From positions 1-8,691 of the forward strand of contig CALXTG010000048.1 in NCBI GenBank assembly GCA_944391355.1: a DNA stretch of 8,691 bases. The letters run 5' to 3'. Below, one piece after another: positions 1 to 6,086 of this stretch. The DNA comes from an uncultured Alphaproteobacteria bacterium. Lineage in GTDB: Bacteria > Pseudomonadota > Alphaproteobacteria > RF32 > CAG-239. The position numbers and the translations under genes are program-made. The number at the start of each line of letters is the position of its first letter. The first letter of the stretch is position 1. Below the pieces are notes generated by a model that was given only the letters and a program-made list of their open reading frames with translations, did no database searches and was not told the origin of the DNA.

Positions 1-90
1 TGAAAAACCACGTTCAATTTTAAGCTCTCTGACATATTGTTGAAAATCTTTCAAAGTCGGATTTTCTTTCAAATATAATTTGCTGTCCAT
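1..90 (-). CDS. MazG-like nucleotide pyrophosphohydrolase, N-terminal fragment
   Basis: Thirty codons read from an ATG at 88-90 down to the window edge without a stop, so only the N-terminus is present. The peptide starts MDSKLYLKENPTLKDF and continues to an ERGFS segment. The pattern 'TLKDFQ.YV.E...ERGF' resembles the first helix of all-alpha NTP pyrophosphohydrolases (MazG/dUTPase superfamily), which hydrolyse NTPs to NMP and pyrophosphate. The catalytic EExxE and ExxD residues would lie outside the window and cannot be checked. An AGGGA Shine-Dalgarno (98-102) sits 7 nt before the ATG, and a promoter lies at 129-157, so the start is well supported. It is divergent from the gene at 224. The reading frame is solid, but the family call rests on about 20 residues and is tentative. 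Confidence 0.6.
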   Translation of the reverse strand, partial: MDSKLYLKENPTLKDFQQYVRELKIERGFS

Positions 91-128
91 TTACGTTTCC
101 CTAAATGATTATGTTCACAACATTAAAA

Positions 129-157
129 CTTATAACAACAATATCACGCGATTACAA
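129..157 (-). promoter_or_regulatory. Promoter of the MazG-like gene
   Basis: Read on the minus strand there is a -35 TTGTAA (152-157), a 17-nt spacer and a -10 TATAAG (129-134, 5 of 6 to consensus). This places transcription start about 30 nt before the ATG at 90. No equally good promoter is visible for the divergent plus-strand gene. Confidence 0.5.
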
Positions 158-210
158 ACACACAAGATGAAAAAAACTAAAAAAGGCCTATATCATATTA
201 CCGAAACCCA

Positions 211-216
211 AAGGAG
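211..216 (+). promoter_or_regulatory. Shine-Dalgarno that decides a TTG start
   Basis: AAGGAG at 211-216 is followed by a 7-nt spacer and an in-frame TTG at 224-226. The in-frame ATG codons at 80, 167 and 251 have no comparable Shine-Dalgarno, so TTG is the best supported start of the downstream gene. Confidence 0.7.
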
Positions 217-223
217 CAAAAAA

Positions 224-727
224 TTGCAGGAAATCATCGTTAACGATAAAATGCAGCAAGGATACCGCTATATTCTGAGCGAACCGGAAGGCAAAAATTT
301 CGCCGCCGGTTTTGAACCGGAGCTAAGCCCGGCGGAAATGCTGGAAATGGGCGTATTTGAAGGCAAGTACCTGAATGACTGCCAAAATGAATTCCCTGCA
401 GGCTGGTGGAAAAATGCCCGCTTAAGCCCCAACGGCAAAGCGGATATTTCCCAAAATTGTTTTCGGATAAAATCACGCATGTCATTACAAGCGTGGCGTC
501 AAAAAGGCTGGATTATAGCTCCCGACGTACGCGGCTGGTTTCAATGGTACTGCCGCTATTATATGGGACGCCGCCTTCCCGAAATTGACGCCTTTCAGAT
601 AAAACGCTGGAAAGCATTTAAACGGCATAAAATTCAGGTAGAAAAAAATTGCTTTATCGGCGATACCGATTGTCGCAAGAAGCAGCGTCAGGCCCTTCTG
701 CAATGGGCCTATAATCCCTGGTTTTAA
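224..727 (+). CDS. Conserved alphaproteobacterial protein of unknown function (167 aa)
   Basis: A soluble, basic, strongly aromatic protein with no signal peptide or membrane span. Visible blocks are GYRYILSEP (13-21), FEPELSPAEMLEMGVFEGKY (30-49), NEFPAGWW (55-62), a Trp-rich centre RGWFQWYCRYYMGRR (103-117), and a basic Cys-containing tail with KNC (141-143), DTDCRKKQRQALLQW (147-161) and a terminal AYNPWF. From memory this matches a widespread uncharacterised bacterial family with the same order of motifs (PELTP.EML..GVFGGKY, RGWFQWYCRYY.GRR). I know of no assigned reaction. The conserved Trp/Tyr/Arg cluster could be a nucleic-acid or ligand surface, but that is inference. The start is TTG 224 because of its Shine-Dalgarno; from ATG 167 the product would be 186 aa, from ATG 251 it would be 158 aa. 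No hairpin terminator is visible before the tRNA gene. Confidence 0.75.
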   Translation: MQEIIVNDKMQQGYRYILSEPEGKNFAAGFEPELSPAEMLEMGVFEGKYLNDCQNEFPAGWWKNARLSPNGKADISQNCFRIKSRMSLQAWRQKGWIIAPDVRGWFQWYCRYYMGRRLPEIDAFQIKRWKAFKRHKIQVEKNCFIGDTDCRKKQRQALLQWAYNPWF

Positions 728-777
728 AGTAAAAGCTGCATAAAATTTTCCCCGGCTTTGAAAAATAAGTGAAATCT

Positions 778-832
778 TAAATTTTTTTTAATTTATGCTT
801 GACAAGGCTCAGAAAAAAGCGTATCTATACGC
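778..832 (+). promoter_or_regulatory. Promoter of the initiator tRNA gene, with AT-rich upstream element and a dyad over the -10
   Basis: A perfect TTGACA (799-804) is followed after 17 nt by TATCTATAC (822-830), which holds a weak -10 of the stable-RNA type. Upstream, 778-796 is almost pure A/T and is itself an inverted repeat (TAAATT...AATTTA), in the position of an UP element. The -10 lies inside a perfect dyad, GCGTAT-CT-ATACGC (819-832). Transcription would start near 835-840, about 25-30 nt before the mature tRNA. Confidence 0.6.
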
Positions 833-864
833 TGTCCTAAGCGAAAAAGACAATACAAACTCAT

Positions 865-940
<76 letters not shown>

Positions 941-941
<1 letters not shown>

Positions 942-980
942 AAAAGAAAAGACCAGTCCTTGCGACTGGTTTTTTGTTTT
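941..980. terminator. Bidirectional terminator after tRNA-fMet and the micro-ORFs
   Basis: The 7-bp stem ACCAGTC (952-958) / GACTGGT (964-970) with a 5-nt loop is followed on the plus strand by a T-tract (970-979). On the minus strand the same stem is followed by the complement of the A-tract 941-950. It can therefore end both the tRNA transcript and the minus-strand micro-ORF transcript, and would stop the latter before it runs antisense through the tRNA. Confidence 0.8.
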
Positions 981-1052
981 TGCATTGTAGCGACAATACC
1001 CGAAATAAAACCGGATGCCTAAGGTAGACAGGCGCCCCTGTACCTTTTTCAC

Positions 1053-1121
1053 CTAAGCAATCAGCGAAATATAGATCGCAAAAATCAATACGATAATAAC
1101 CAGCCAATGCCACCATCTCAT
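1053..1121 (-). CDS. 22-aa Trp-rich single-span membrane micro-protein
   Basis: A complete micro-ORF from ATG (1119-1121) to TAG (1053-1055). The product begins MRWWHW and continues as an unbroken hydrophobic run of Leu, Val, Ile, Phe and Ala to the C-terminal A22, so it is essentially one transmembrane helix with a short Arg/Trp/His interfacial N-terminus. An AGGAG Shine-Dalgarno overlaps the stop of the preceding micro-ORF and sits 7 nt before the ATG. It lies 11 nt downstream of the 26-aa ORF, so the two are likely co-translated. There are no catalytic residues. By size it could be an accessory subunit of a membrane complex, a regulator of a membrane protein or a small toxin; nothing here decides among these. 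The combination of start, Shine-Dalgarno and hydrophobic bias makes a chance ORF less likely, but I do not recognise a family. Confidence 0.6.
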   Translation of the reverse strand: MRWWHWLVIIVLIFAIYISLIA

Positions 1122-1132
1122 TCTATCTCTCC

Positions 1133-1213
1133 TCAATTATACAATATCAGCGCGGCAATGACCAAAACCAGTACAATTGCCGCAATAATTTTATGCTTAT
1201 TTTCCCATTCCAT
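1133..1213 (-). CDS. 26-aa single-span membrane micro-protein
   Basis: A complete micro-ORF from ATG (1211-1213) to TGA (1133-1135). The N-terminus MEWENKHK is polar and charged and is followed by about 16 uninterrupted Ile, Ala, Val and Leu residues (9-24), ending Tyr-Asn, so it is one membrane helix. GGAG (1221-1224) lies 7 nt before the ATG. A TATATT-like -10 (about 1231-1236 on this strand) exists but has no good -35, so transcription may depend on a weak promoter or on read-through of the ruvC terminator at 1251-1281. It is the first gene of a two-gene unit with the 22-aa ORF. Its function is unknown. Two adjacent micro-ORFs with independent Shine-Dalgarno sites and the same membrane design support each other as real genes. 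Confidence 0.6.
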   Translation of the reverse strand: MEWENKHKIIAAIVLVLVIAALILYN

Positions 1214-1250
1214 AATTCTTCTCCGCTTTTAATATAATGACGGCCTGACG

Positions 1251-1281
1251 AAAAAAAAGCCCCCGAATAAAAATTCGGGGG
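1251..1281 (-). terminator. Terminator of the yebC-ruvC operon
   Basis: A perfect 9-bp stem CCCCCGAAT (1260-1268) / ATTCGGGGG (1273-1281) with an AAAA loop. Read on the minus strand it is followed by the complement of the eight A's at 1251-1258, a classic U-tract. It starts 12 nt after the ruvC stop. The plus side lacks a U-run, so it acts in one direction. Confidence 0.88.
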
Positions 1282-1292
1282 TTTATCAAAAT

Positions 1293-1784
1293 TTACTTAA
1301 ATCCTTTAATACTGTGACAACCGTGGTAACTGTTATGACAGATGGCAATTGCCAGCGCATCGGAACTGTCATTATTTTTCGGTTTGCATCCCGGCAGCAG
1401 AATTTTTACCATCGTCTCGACCTGATCTTTTTCGGCTTTGCCGACTCCTACCACCGCTTTTTTGACCTTATTCGGCTCATATTCGGTCACCGGAATATTA
1501 TACATTGCCGGAGCGGCGATCACTACACCGCGCGCCATGCCCAATTTAATCGTTGATACCGGATTGGAATTAAGAAATACCTGCTCGATAGCCGCTTCAT
1601 CAGGCTTATACAACTCTATAATCTGTTGTAAACTTTTCTGAATTTCCGCCAGCCGGGCAGGTATTTCCAATTTTGTATCGGTCTTGATAAAGCCGTCAGC
1701 CACATAACGCAGGCGGTTATTCTCACTGTCGATAATTCCCCACCCCGTTGACGACAGGCTCGGATCAAGACCTAAGATTCTCAT
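1293..1784 (-). CDS. ruvC: Crossover junction endodeoxyribonuclease RuvC
   Basis: A full-length 163-aa Holliday junction resolvase (E. coli about 173 aa). RuvC dimers load on branched DNA with the RuvAB helicase and cut two opposing strands symmetrically to finish recombinational repair. The RNase H-like core is clear: LGLDPSLSSTGWG with catalytic D7, AAIEQVF with E67, and NNDSSDALAIAICH with D139 and D142, so all four acidic metal ligands are present. GxxxA/VKKAVVGVGKAEKDQV (around 107-122) is the typical DNA-binding and dimer segment. The ATG at 1782-1784 shares one base with the yebC stop (TAATG), which indicates translational coupling. A strong terminator follows, and ruvA and ruvB, often next in line, are absent from this side. 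Confidence 0.97.
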   Translation of the reverse strand: MRILGLDPSLSSTGWGIIDSENNRLRYVADGFIKTDTKLEIPARLAEIQKSLQQIIELYKPDEAAIEQVFLNSNPVSTIKLGMARGVVIAAPAMYNIPVTEYEPNKVKKAVVGVGKAEKDQVETMVKILLPGCKPKNNDSSDALAIAICHNSYHGCHSIKGFK

Positions 1785-2542
1785 TAATTTCCCGCGTTCA
1801 GTTTAGCCCAGACATCATCTGCAATCTCGGCATTATGATAAACTTTCTGAACATCATCGTCGTCTTCCAACGCATCAATAAAATCCAGAAGTTTCTGTGC
1901 GGTTTCCAAATCGCTGATATCGGTTTTAACCAAAGCTTTCCAATCCAAACGCGAAGCGGAAGGCGTCCCGAACTGTTTCTCCAAAGCTTCGGTCACAACA
2001 TTCAGATCATCAGGCAAAGTTTCAATGTCATGATGTTCATCATCGGAAACCACGTCATTGGCGCCGGCTTCCAAAGCCGCTTCAAAAACCTTATCGGCAT
2101 CAGCCACGCTGAGCGGATACTGAATAAAGCCGATCCGTTCAAAATTAAACGTGACCGAACCGCTTTCTCCCATCACGCCGCCGCGTTTTCCGAAAATCGT
2201 GCGCACATTGCCGGCCGTGCGGTTTTTGTTATCTGTCGTTGCTTCAACAATAATCGCAACCTTACCGGGGCCGAACCCCTCATAACGAACCGATACATAA
2301 TCATCCCCGCCGCCGGACTGGCTGGCTTTGGCAATCGCCCTTTCAATATTGTCTTTCGGCATGCTCTCGGCACGTGCCGCCTGAATTGCCAGACGCAGAC
2401 GCGGATTTTTATCCGGCTCGGGCATTCCGCTTTTGGCGGCAATTGTAATATCGCGGGCTAATTTGGCAAAGACTCTGGCCTTTTTGGCATCTTGGGCGCC
2501 TTTGCGGTACATAATGTTTTTAAACTGGGAATGTCCAGACAT
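1784..2542 (-). CDS. yebC: YebC/PmpR-family protein
   Basis: 252 aa, the usual family length. The hallmark N-terminus MSGHSQFKNIMYRKGAQDAK is followed by PEPDKNPRLRLAIQAAR and MPKDNIERAI, the conserved YebC signature, then the three-domain fold with acidic C-terminal segments. Family members were first described as transcriptional regulators (PmpR); more recent work describes YebC-type proteins as ribosome-associated factors that relieve stalling at proline-rich stretches. Which applies here cannot be read from the sequence. An in-frame ATG at 2546-2548 would add two residues, but AGAGG (2550-2554) lies 7 nt before ATG 2542 and almost touches the upstream one, and family members start M-[AS]-GHSQF, so 2542 is preferred. 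It is first gene of the unit with ruvC, with a good promoter upstream. Confidence 0.95.
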   Translation of the reverse strand: MSGHSQFKNIMYRKGAQDAKKARVFAKLARDITIAAKSGMPEPDKNPRLRLAIQAARAESMPKDNIERAIAKASQSGGGDDYVSVRYEGFGPGKVAIIVEATTDNKNRTAGNVRTIFGKRGGVMGESGSVTFNFERIGFIQYPLSVADADKVFEAALEAGANDVVSDDEHHDIETLPDDLNVVTEALEKQFGTPSASRLDWKALVKTDISDLETAQKLLDFIDALEDDDDVQKVYHNAEIADDVWAKLNAGN

Positions 2543-2583
2543 ATTCATACCTCTTACATTAAATATTATAATTTGTAACTGAG

Positions 2584-2630
2584 GTTATACAGTAAAGGCT
2601 CTCTGTTCGCAACAAAATTTTTAAAAATTT
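2584..2630 (-). promoter_or_regulatory. Promoter of yebC-ruvC with AT palindrome in the UP position
   Basis: On the minus strand: -35 TTGCGA (2607-2612), 17-nt spacer, -10 TATAAC (2584-2589, 5 of 6). Just upstream of the -35 is a perfect 16-bp A/T palindrome AAATTTTTAAAAATTT (2615-2630), placed where an UP element would be. It also lies only about 13-28 nt past the stop of the neighbouring gene, which has no visible GC hairpin terminator, so read-through from that gene into yebC is possible. Confidence 0.6.
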
Positions 2631-2642
2631 CGCACAAATATC

Positions 2643-3413
2643 TTAATCTTTAACAATGATATAATCCAGTTTCTGATCGGTAGCATTCAGCACTTTAAAG
2701 CCAAACCCTTTAATCTCGACCGGCCCCGGTTTATTAGGGAAACTGACATTTTCAAAAAAACCTTCGTTACCGGATGAACGGCTGTAATCCATATAAGTAA
2801 ACCACATCCGATTCATTTTGATACCGTCATATTTGATGTCAAACCCTTTAACCGGCTTGCTTTGCTCGACTTTCGTCGTCGTAATCGGCAGGAAACGGAT
2901 ATTTTCCGGCATCGGCACATAAATTGTATCCAAAACGACTAAACGCCCCCCTTTAATCTGCCCCATACGATTATGCAGATATCCTTCATCGTTAATCATC
3001 ATCACAAAATCGCCGAGACCGGCCGGCAGCAGGCGGTAAGTCTTGCCGTCCAAAGTCACCTCGCCGATCACCTGCTCGACCTGGCCGTCTTTGATAACAT
3101 GCGGAACCGACGCGCTGTTCAACACACCGCCCTTATCGGCTTTTACAAAATTCTGCTGATAAATATAACGCTGAAAAGTTTTGTCGCTGAGCATCGAATA
3201 ACCGACATAAGCGGTCAGAATCTCACCTTTTTTAAATGTTTTTTCATTAATATATTCGCTTTTTACCAATCTAGGCTCATTATCATAAAAAGTAATCGCA
3301 TCCGAAGTCCATATCTCAAAAGGCAGATTACGAATACTCAAAATATCATAACTTCCGGCGCGCACACAGCCGCAAACCGCTAAAACCCCGCACAAAGCAA
3401 ATATTTTCTTCAT
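2643..3413 (-). CDS. Exported protein of unknown function (256 aa)
   Basis: The protein begins MKKIFALCGVLAVCGCVRAG: basic n-region, hydrophobic core, then two possible cleavage sites. Cys14 or Cys16 could be a lipobox cysteine (V-C-G-C is not a canonical box), or signal peptidase I could cut after Ala19 (V-R-A). The mature part is beta-rich and polar with many Tyr/Phe, and segments such as QVIGEVTLDGKTYRLLP and GFGFKVLNATDQKLDYI suggest a beta-sandwich or barrel-like envelope protein. I recognise no family. ATG 3413 is chosen because the signal peptide starts there; longer readings run antisense into prmA. An AAAGAG element lies 8 nt upstream. It is divergent from prmA, and their promoters interlock. 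A periplasmic or envelope location is likely; the function is unknown. Confidence 0.8.
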   Translation of the reverse strand: MKKIFALCGVLAVCGCVRAGSYDILSIRNLPFEIWTSDAITFYDNEPRLVKSEYINEKTFKKGEILTAYVGYSMLSDKTFQRYIYQQNFVKADKGGVLNSASVPHVIKDGQVEQVIGEVTLDGKTYRLLPAGLGDFVMMINDEGYLHNRMGQIKGGRLVVLDTIYVPMPENIRFLPITTTKVEQSKPVKGFDIKYDGIKMNRMWFTYMDYSRSSGNEGFFENVSFPNKPGPVEIKGFGFKVLNATDQKLDYIIVKD

Positions 3414-3433
3414 AAGGAAATCTCTTTTATCTA

Positions 3434-3463
3434 TTGTTAATATTTGTATTATTATACTATAAT
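3434..3463 (+). promoter_or_regulatory. Promoter of the prmA operon
   Basis: -35 TTGTTA (3434-3439), 18-nt spacer, perfect -10 TATAAT (3458-3463). Predicted start near 3470, about 37 nt before the prmA ATG. The -10 is one half of a palindrome shared with the opposing promoter. Confidence 0.6.
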
Positions 3464-3480
3464 CCTGGTTTAGTAAACAA
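3451..3480 (-). promoter_or_regulatory. Promoter of the exported-protein gene, overlapping the prmA promoter
   Basis: On the minus strand: -35 TTGTTT (3475-3480), 18-nt spacer, perfect -10 TATAAT (3451-3456). Its -10 and the plus-strand -10 are separated by one base and together make the palindrome ATTATACTATAAT (3451-3463), so the two promoters cannot be occupied at once. Confidence 0.5.
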
Positions 3481-3506
3481 AGATTAACAGACGGGTGGAA
3501 AAACTT

Positions 3507-4379
3507 ATGGATAACGGCGGCAGCTGCTGGCAGATCAGCTTCGAACCTCAGGCGGAATATTCCGAACCGATGAACAATTTCATGGAAGAATTTTTTGACG
3601 TCACCGTCTGTAATTATACCGATGACGGCCTTGAGCAGCTGGTCGGTTACAAAGACCGTCACTTCAAAGAAGACGAGCTGAGACAGACAGCGGCGGCACG
3701 CGGCCTTGATTTGCCGCCGTTTAAATGCGAGCTGTTAACCAGCGACAACTGGCTTAAAGATAATGTCATCCGTTTCGCCCCGGCCGAAGTCGGCGAATTT
3801 ATGATTTACGGCATTCATGAAACCGCCACTCCGGCAACTGACAAACTGCCGCTGCGTATATACGCCGCAACCGCTTTCGGTTCCGAACATCAGACCACTA
3901 AATCCTGCCTGCTGGCTTTAAGCGAATTATACCGCCGCAAAGTTCCGCACCAAAATATTTTGGATATGGGCTGCGGCTCGGGAATTTTATCTCTGGGCGC
4001 CGCCAAGCTCTGGCCGGACGCTAACGTAACCGCCGTCGATATTGATGAAGAAGCCGTCATTGTCACTTTACAAAACGCCCGGGATAATCTTCTCGATTCG
4101 CAAATTCATGCCGCCGTCAGCAACGGCTACGCTTCCGCCTTGGTACGGGAACGGGCGCCTTATGACATTATTATGGCCAACATCCTTGCCCGCCCGCTGA
4201 TTGAAATGGCTCCCGATTTATATCAGGCGCTCAAACCCGGCGGATACTGCATTCTTTCCGGTTTTGTCAACGACCAGGAAGCCTGGGTCGTCGACGCCCA
4301 CCGGCAGCAGGGGCTTCAACTCTGTAAAATCTATGAAATGGACAACTGGCGCGCCGCTTTAATGGAGAAACGATCATGA
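3507..4379 (+). CDS. prmA: Ribosomal protein L11 methyltransferase PrmA
   Basis: A 290-aa class I SAM-dependent methyltransferase that trimethylates lysines and the N-terminus of ribosomal protein L11. After an N-terminal L11-recognition domain (about 1-105) comes the Rossmann domain: motif I ILDMGCGSGILSLGA (151-165), acidic ribose-binding VDID (177-180), and the catalytic-face motif YDIIMANILARPLIE (219-233), which is diagnostic for PrmA. The usual AFG-T-G-x-H-x-TT segment reads AFGSEHQTT (123-131), one residue short. A GTG at 3495 is in frame, but it lies inside the GGTGGA (3494-3499) that serves as Shine-Dalgarno for ATG 3507, so ATG is preferred. The stop overlaps the next start (ATGA), making it first gene of a three-gene operon. 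Confidence 0.93.
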   Translation: MDNGGSCWQISFEPQAEYSEPMNNFMEEFFDVTVCNYTDDGLEQLVGYKDRHFKEDELRQTAAARGLDLPPFKCELLTSDNWLKDNVIRFAPAEVGEFMIYGIHETATPATDKLPLRIYAATAFGSEHQTTKSCLLALSELYRRKVPHQNILDMGCGSGILSLGAAKLWPDANVTAVDIDEEAVIVTLQNARDNLLDSQIHAAVSNGYASALVRERAPYDIIMANILARPLIEMAPDLYQALKPGGYCILSGFVNDQEAWVVDAHRQQGLQLCKIYEMDNWRAALMEKRS

Positions 4380-6067
4380 CGCTTGAAGGCCTGCAGCAGC
4401 TTCTGAAAAAATATAAATATGACGCTTTTCTGGTTACCCATGACAATCTTTTTTTGGGGCAGGATATCCGCGATGATGAAAATAAAATTTATGAATTATG
4501 CGGGTTCAGCGGCTCGGCCGGAACTCTGATTGTTTTTCAAGACCGTGCGGTCCTGCTGGTTGACGGCCGTTATGAAATCCAGGCCGCTCTTGAAGTCAAG
4601 CCCGGCAAAACCGAAGTTCATGTCGCCGGCTTGCAAAAATGGCTGCAGGAACAGAACTTTACCGGTAAACAGATTAAATTTGCCTATAATCCCTGGTGCC
4701 ACGCCATACAGGAAATTGAACGACTGCAAAATCTTTTTCCGCAGATAAGTTTTATCCCTGCTCCTGACGCGTTAACCGGATCGCAGCAATCTTCCGTCGA
4801 AGCCGCAGCCTTTGAACATGATATCGAATTTGCCGGCCTCAGCCGAGACGAAAAACTGGCGCAGACAAGCCGTTTCCTGCAGGCCCATAAGCTCGAAGGC
4901 TATCTGTTTACGGCGGCCGACGATGTTTCCTGGCTGCTTAATCTCCGCTCCGACGCCCTTCCCCATACGCCGATTCTCCGCGCTTATGCTCTGCTTTATG
5001 CCGACAGCCGGATTGAAGTTTTCGCCGATAATCTGGATTTATTGAATCTTCACCCGCTTAAAGAACTGGGGAAATATTTAAAACCTTTCCGCAAGGGTTC
5101 CCTCGGTCTTGATAAGCATAAAACACCGCAGCAAATTTTTAATCTGCTCGGCGATGAAAATTCTTTCCGGTCCTACCCGTCGCCGGTCGCCGAACTTAAA
5201 GCAGTCAAAAATCCGGTAGAACTTGCCGGCATGACCAACGCTCATCGCCGTGACGGTGAAGCTTTGGTAAACTTCCTGTTCTGGCTGGAAAACAACTACC
5301 GCCGCATCAGCGAACTGGACGTTGTCGAAAAGCTTCATGACTTCCGCAGCCGGCAGCCTTTGTTCTACAGTGAGAGCTTTGCCACGATTGCCGCCTCGGG
5401 GCCGCACGGCGCAATCGTGCATTATCAGCCCGACCTCGCGACCAACCGTCCCCTGGATAACAATTCTATGCTTCTGCTCGACAGCGGCGCCCAATATTTC
5501 GACGGCACTACCGATGTCACCCGCACCATTGCCTTAGGACAGCCTTCCCCCGCAATGATACGCGATTTCACGCTGGTCTTAAAAGCCCACATAACCCTGA
5601 GCTCCACTCTTTTCCCTGCCGGAACTTCCGGCGCTGCGCTTGACGCTGTCACCCGCCGCCCGCTTTGGCAGGAAGGCAAAAACTACAATCACGGCACCGG
5701 TCACGGCGTCGGCTGTTTCTTAAATGTCCACGAAAATCCGCCTTCCGTTTCACCGCGCGGTTACGATGAATTAAAACCGGGAATGATTACCTCTGTCGAA
5801 CCGGGCTGCTATATTGAAAACAGTTACGGCATCCGCATTGAAAATCTGGCCGTCGTCGAAAAAATGCCCGGAGACGGTCTGCCGCTGTACGGTTTCCGCC
5901 CCCTAACTTTAGTACCGCTTGATAAACGCCTGATTGATAAATATCTGTTATCTGCCGAAGAACTCCTGTGGCTGAATAACTATCATCAAACCGTCTGGGA
6001 ACAACTTTCCTCCCGGCTGGCTCCCGATGAAAAAGCGTGGCTGCAGCAAGCCTGCGCTCCGCTGTAA
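4376..6067 (+). CDS. Xaa-Pro aminopeptidase (aminopeptidase P, family M24B)
   Basis: A 563-aa cytosolic metallopeptidase of the long, three-domain XPNPEP1-like type, which removes an N-terminal residue preceding proline. Two creatinase-like N-terminal domains (about 1-140, with GFSGSAGTLIV at 43-53 and LLVDGRYEIQA at 60-70, and about 155-275) precede the pita-bread catalytic domain (about 280-510). All five dimetal ligands are visible: D369 and D380 in LLLDSGAQYFDGTTDVTRT, H443 in HGTGHGVG, E475 in SVEPGCY and E489 in GIRIEN. A further conserved His is in IVHYQP (347-352). The C-terminal extension ends at Leu563. Its ATG overlaps the prmA stop by 4 nt, with GGAG 8 nt upstream inside prmA, so translation is coupled. 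The prmA-pepP adjacency is common in alphaproteobacteria. Confidence 0.95.
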   Translation: MTLEGLQQLLKKYKYDAFLVTHDNLFLGQDIRDDENKIYELCGFSGSAGTLIVFQDRAVLLVDGRYEIQAALEVKPGKTEVHVAGLQKWLQEQNFTGKQIKFAYNPWCHAIQEIERLQNLFPQISFIPAPDALTGSQQSSVEAAAFEHDIEFAGLSRDEKLAQTSRFLQAHKLEGYLFTAADDVSWLLNLRSDALPHTPILRAYALLYADSRIEVFADNLDLLNLHPLKELGKYLKPFRKGSLGLDKHKTPQQIFNLLGDENSFRSYPSPVAELKAVKNPVELAGMTNAHRRDGEALVNFLFWLENNYRRISELDVVEKLHDFRSRQPLFYSESFATIAASGPHGAIVHYQPDLATNRPLDNNSMLLLDSGAQYFDGTTDVTRTIALGQPSPAMIRDFTLVLKAHITLSSTLFPAGTSGAALDAVTRRPLWQEGKNYNHGTGHGVGCFLNVHENPPSVSPRGYDELKPGMITSVEPGCYIENSYGIRIENLAVVEKMPGDGLPLYGFRPLTLVPLDKRLIDKYLLSAEELLWLNNYHQTVWEQLSSRLAPDEKAWLQQACAPL

Positions 6068-6086
6068 AACCGGAAAGGACCGAAAA

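Noticed and set aside
80..223. N-terminal extension of the 167-aa protein from ATG 80 or ATG 167
   Set aside because: It would overlap the start of the divergent MazG-like gene and its promoter, has no Shine-Dalgarno, and the conserved part begins after TTG 224.
708..722. Shared string GCCTATAATCCCTGG here and near 4682-4696, a possible dispersed repeat
   Set aside because: Both copies encode the same short peptide AYNPW in unrelated proteins; flanks differ, so it is coincidence of codon use.
733..763. AAAGC...GGCTTT as terminator of the 167-aa gene
   Set aside because: Only about 5 bp with a long loop and no adjacent T-run; too weak to call.
1023..1044. Imperfect hairpin around GACAGGCGCCCCTGTACC
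   Set aside because: A 5-bp stem with mismatches and no gene that it would end; not distinguishable from chance.
1748..2461. 237-aa plus-strand ORF opposite yebC
   Set aside because: Antisense shadow of a clear yebC coding sequence; no Shine-Dalgarno and low-complexity, Phe/Ile/Asn-rich translation.
3414..3662. 83-aa N-terminal extension of the exported protein
   Set aside because: It runs antisense through prmA, crosses both promoters, and would bury the signal peptide that begins at 3413.
5078..5494. 138-aa minus-strand ORF inside the aminopeptidase gene
   Set aside because: Antisense shadow of the M24 catalytic domain.
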